Shown here: piece after piece, positions 7,410-8,791 of the stretch
Layout: every line of letters starts with the position of its first letter
Position numbering within the stretch: the stretch's first letter is position 1
Source: JBBRHH01 sp038222915
GTDB taxonomy: Bacteria; Planctomycetota; Phycisphaerae; Tepidisphaerales; Tepidisphaeraceae
DNA length: 8,791 nt
Direction: 5' to 3'
Assembly: GCA_038222915.1 (NCBI GenBank)
Contig: JBBRHH010000236.1
Coordinates: 1-8,791, forward strand
The notes under the pieces: model-generated
Databases searched by the model: none
Seen by the model: only the letters and a program-made list of their open reading frames with translations
Told to the model about the DNA's origin: nothing
Program-made: the position numbers and the translations under genes

Positions 7410-8579
7410 ATGGACAAAGTGCGTTTTGGCGTGATCGGCCTCGGAAACATGGGCTCCCACCATGTCGATTATTTGAACTCCGTGGAGGGCGCAACCCTCA
7501 CGGCCATCAGCGACATCGACGAATCAAAGGTCAAGCGCTTCGGCGAGCGGCATAACGTCAAGTCATTTCCCCGGTACGAAGACCTTCTGGAATCGGAAAC
7601 GGTCGACGCGATCATCATCGCGACGCCGCACTATCATCATCCCGACATCGCCAAGGCCGCGTTCGATCATGACATCCATGTTCTTTGTGAAAAACCGGTG
7701 GCCGTCACCGTCGGGGCTGCGCGCGATCTGAACCTCGCCAAATCCAAAAAGCCGCACCTGAAATTCGGCCTGATGTACCAGACCCGCACCGTCCCGATGT
7801 ACAGCAAGCTCAGGGAGATCGTTCAGAGCGGCGAGCTCGGCGACATCACCCGCATCACCTGGGTCGTCACCGAATGGTTCCGCACCTGGACCTACTACGC
7901 ATCAGGCGGCTGGCGTGCCACCTGGGCCGGAGAAGGCGGCGGCGTCCTGCTCAACCAATGCCCGCACAACCTCGACCTGCTTCAGTGGATTCCCGACATG
8001 ATGCCCAACCGCGTTACCGCCGTCGCCAGCCTCGGCAAGACGCATCCGATCGAAGTCGAGGACGAGGTCAGCGCGATTCTCGAATATTCCAACGGCGCGA
8101 TCGGCCACTTTATCACCACAACCGGCGAGGCCCCCGGCTCCAACCGCCTCGAAATCGCCGGCGACTTCGGCAAGATCGTTGCCGATTCCGGCAAGCTCAC
8201 TTTTTCCCGCACGCGCAAGAGTGTCCGCGACATCCGTGAGAACAGCCCCGAATCGTTCCCATCGCCCGAGACATGGACGATCGACATTCCTTTTGACGAC
8301 AAACAAGCCACCGGCCACCAGGTCGTCACCCAAAACTTCGTCCGCGCCATCCTTCACGACGAGCCCCTGATCGCCCGCGGCGAAGAAGGCGTCCGCGGCC
8401 TCGAAATCGGCAACGCCATGATCCTCTCTGGCCTAACACACAAGTCCGTCGAACTGCCCTTAAACGCCGATATCTACGAAAAGTTCATCAAGGAAAACAT
8501 CGCCAAGTACGGCGGCAAAAAGAAACTCGAAAAGCGCGCAGGCACCGTCACCGACTTCGCCGCTTCGTTCAAGAAGTAA
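7410..8579 (+). CDS. Gfo/Idh/MocA-family NAD(P)-dependent oxidoreductase
   Basis: The 389-residue protein has an N-terminal Rossmann fold with the nucleotide-binding loop GVIGLGNMG (7-15), Asp at 35/37 ending the second strand (favouring NAD over NADP), ATPHYHH (71-77) and the family hallmark CEKP (93-96), whose Lys is usually catalytic. The C-terminal domain carries GGGVLLNQCPHNLDLLQWI (176-194), where His186 matches the usual active-site His. Length and layout are typical of sugar or inositol dehydrogenases and related oxidoreductases; the substrate cannot be told from sequence alone. There is no Tat signal, so it is cytoplasmic, unlike many secreted planctomycete relatives. The C-terminus is Lys-rich (GGKKKLEKR). 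It is transcribed alone, away from its left neighbour, and ends before a hairpin. The ATG at 7410 starts right at the Rossmann strand, so the start is sound. Confidence 0.95.
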   Translation: MDKVRFGVIGLGNMGSHHVDYLNSVEGATLTAISDIDESKVKRFGERHNVKSFPRYEDLLESETVDAIIIATPHYHHPDIAKAAFDHDIHVLCEKPVAVTVGAARDLNLAKSKKPHLKFGLMYQTRTVPMYSKLREIVQSGELGDITRITWVVTEWFRTWTYYASGGWRATWAGEGGGVLLNQCPHNLDLLQWIPDMMPNRVTAVASLGKTHPIEVEDEVSAILEYSNGAIGHFITTTGEAPGSNRLEIAGDFGKIVADSGKLTFSRTRKSVRDIRENSPESFPSPETWTIDIPFDDKQATGHQVVTQNFVRAILHDEPLIARGEEGVRGLEIGNAMILSGLTHKSVELPLNADIYEKFIKENIAKYGGKKKLEKRAGTVTDFAASFKK

Positions 8580-8605
8580 TTCGAAAAAACACTCCTCATA
8601 CGAAC

Positions 8606-8630
8606 AAGGGCAGGCACAATGCCTGCCCTT
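8606..8630. terminator. Hairpin between convergent genes, likely transcription terminator
   Basis: AAGGGCAGGCA and TGCCTGCCCTT form a perfect 11-bp stem around a 3-base loop (CAA). It lies 26 bases past the oxidoreductase stop and 34 bases past the stop of the convergent alpha-2-macroglobulin-like gene. The U-tract is weak on the plus strand (ATCCTTTGG). On the minus strand a run of six T (8583-8588) comes only about 17 bases beyond the stem. Symmetry and position suggest a bidirectional terminator, possibly non-canonical. Confidence 0.7.
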
Positions 8631-8664
8631 ATCCTTTGGATCGCCAACTTCACAGGTCATTGAA

Positions 8665-8791
8665 TCAATCGCTGATCCCGACCTTAAACTCATCCGAATT
8701 GGCCTTGAGTTCCGGTGCATACATCGCGCTGGCCTTGGTGGGCAGGGCGCTGAACTTGCCGGGGATCTCGGCCCGCAGGCGATACGACACG
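8665..8791 (-). CDS. C-terminal end of an alpha-2-macroglobulin family protein (5' part outside window)
   Basis: The last 41 codons of a minus-strand gene enter from the right edge and end at TGA (8665-8667). The peptide includes YRLRAEIPGKFSALPTKASA and then MYAPELKANSDEFKVGISD. This matches the C-terminal receptor-binding-type end of bacterial alpha-2-macroglobulin-like proteins, where a YR-RAE-PG-F-ALP-x-A-MY-PE pattern is typical. These are large secreted or membrane-linked proteins that trap proteases or guard the cell envelope, and they are common in planctomycetes. The catalytic thioester and bait regions are not visible here. It converges with the oxidoreductase gene across a hairpin. 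Confidence 0.8.
   Translation of the reverse strand, partial: VSYRLRAEIPGKFSALPTKASAMYAPELKANSDEFKVGISD

Noticed and set aside
7902..8357. 151-residue minus-strand open frame within the oxidoreductase gene
   Set aside because: It is antisense to a complete Gfo/Idh/MocA protein and has no ribosome site or recognisable motif.
8460..8720. 86-residue minus-strand open frame across the oxidoreductase end and hairpin
   Set aside because: It spans the terminator-like hairpin and overlaps the alpha-2-macroglobulin-like frame, which reads sensibly in a different minus-strand frame.

Overview
This GC-rich window looks like a chromosomal segment from a Planctomycetota-type bacterium. I infer this from three things. 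The gene at 2947-4098 has an N-terminus and a Cys-Ser-Cys block that resemble, from memory, uncharacterised planctomycete secreted proteins. An alpha-2-macroglobulin C-terminus sits at the right edge. A Gfo/Idh/MocA oxidoreductase is also present. The phylum is inferred, not proven. There are no RNA genes, mobile elements or CRISPR arrays that I can see, and coding density is high.

Layout. Positions 1-4098 (minus strand) hold a tight three-gene operon. Read in transcription order it has: a secreted or anchored protein with a C-terminal membrane segment (4098-2947); a membrane-anchored protein with two tandem molybdate-type (ModA-like) binding domains (2937-1402, 9-bp gap); and an exporter-type ABC half-transporter (1405 leftward, GTGA start/stop overlap), cut by the window edge before its signature motif. 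Positions 4202-7346 (minus strand) hold an Hsp70-family ATPase with a long C-terminal extension, preceded by a small acidic protein of unknown function. A 63-bp intergenic region separates that gene from a divergent plus-strand Gfo/Idh/MocA oxidoreductase (7410-8579). A near-perfect 11-bp-stem hairpin (8606-8630) lies between the oxidoreductase and the convergent end of an alpha-2-macroglobulin-like gene (8665-8791, minus).

How the genes may work together. The left operon is the most unusual part. It pairs periplasmic-facing solute-binding domains with a fused TMD-NBD exporter instead of a ModB/ModC importer. I infer a membrane-associated sensing or transport machine at the cytoplasmic membrane, but its substrate and direction are unknown. 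The Hsp70 gene and its small partner form a plausible chaperone unit. It might be co-transcribed with the left operon across a 103-bp gap, although a candidate promoter lies in that gap. Two genes, the ABC exporter and the alpha-2-macroglobulin fragment, run off the window; I translated both directly from the minus strand.
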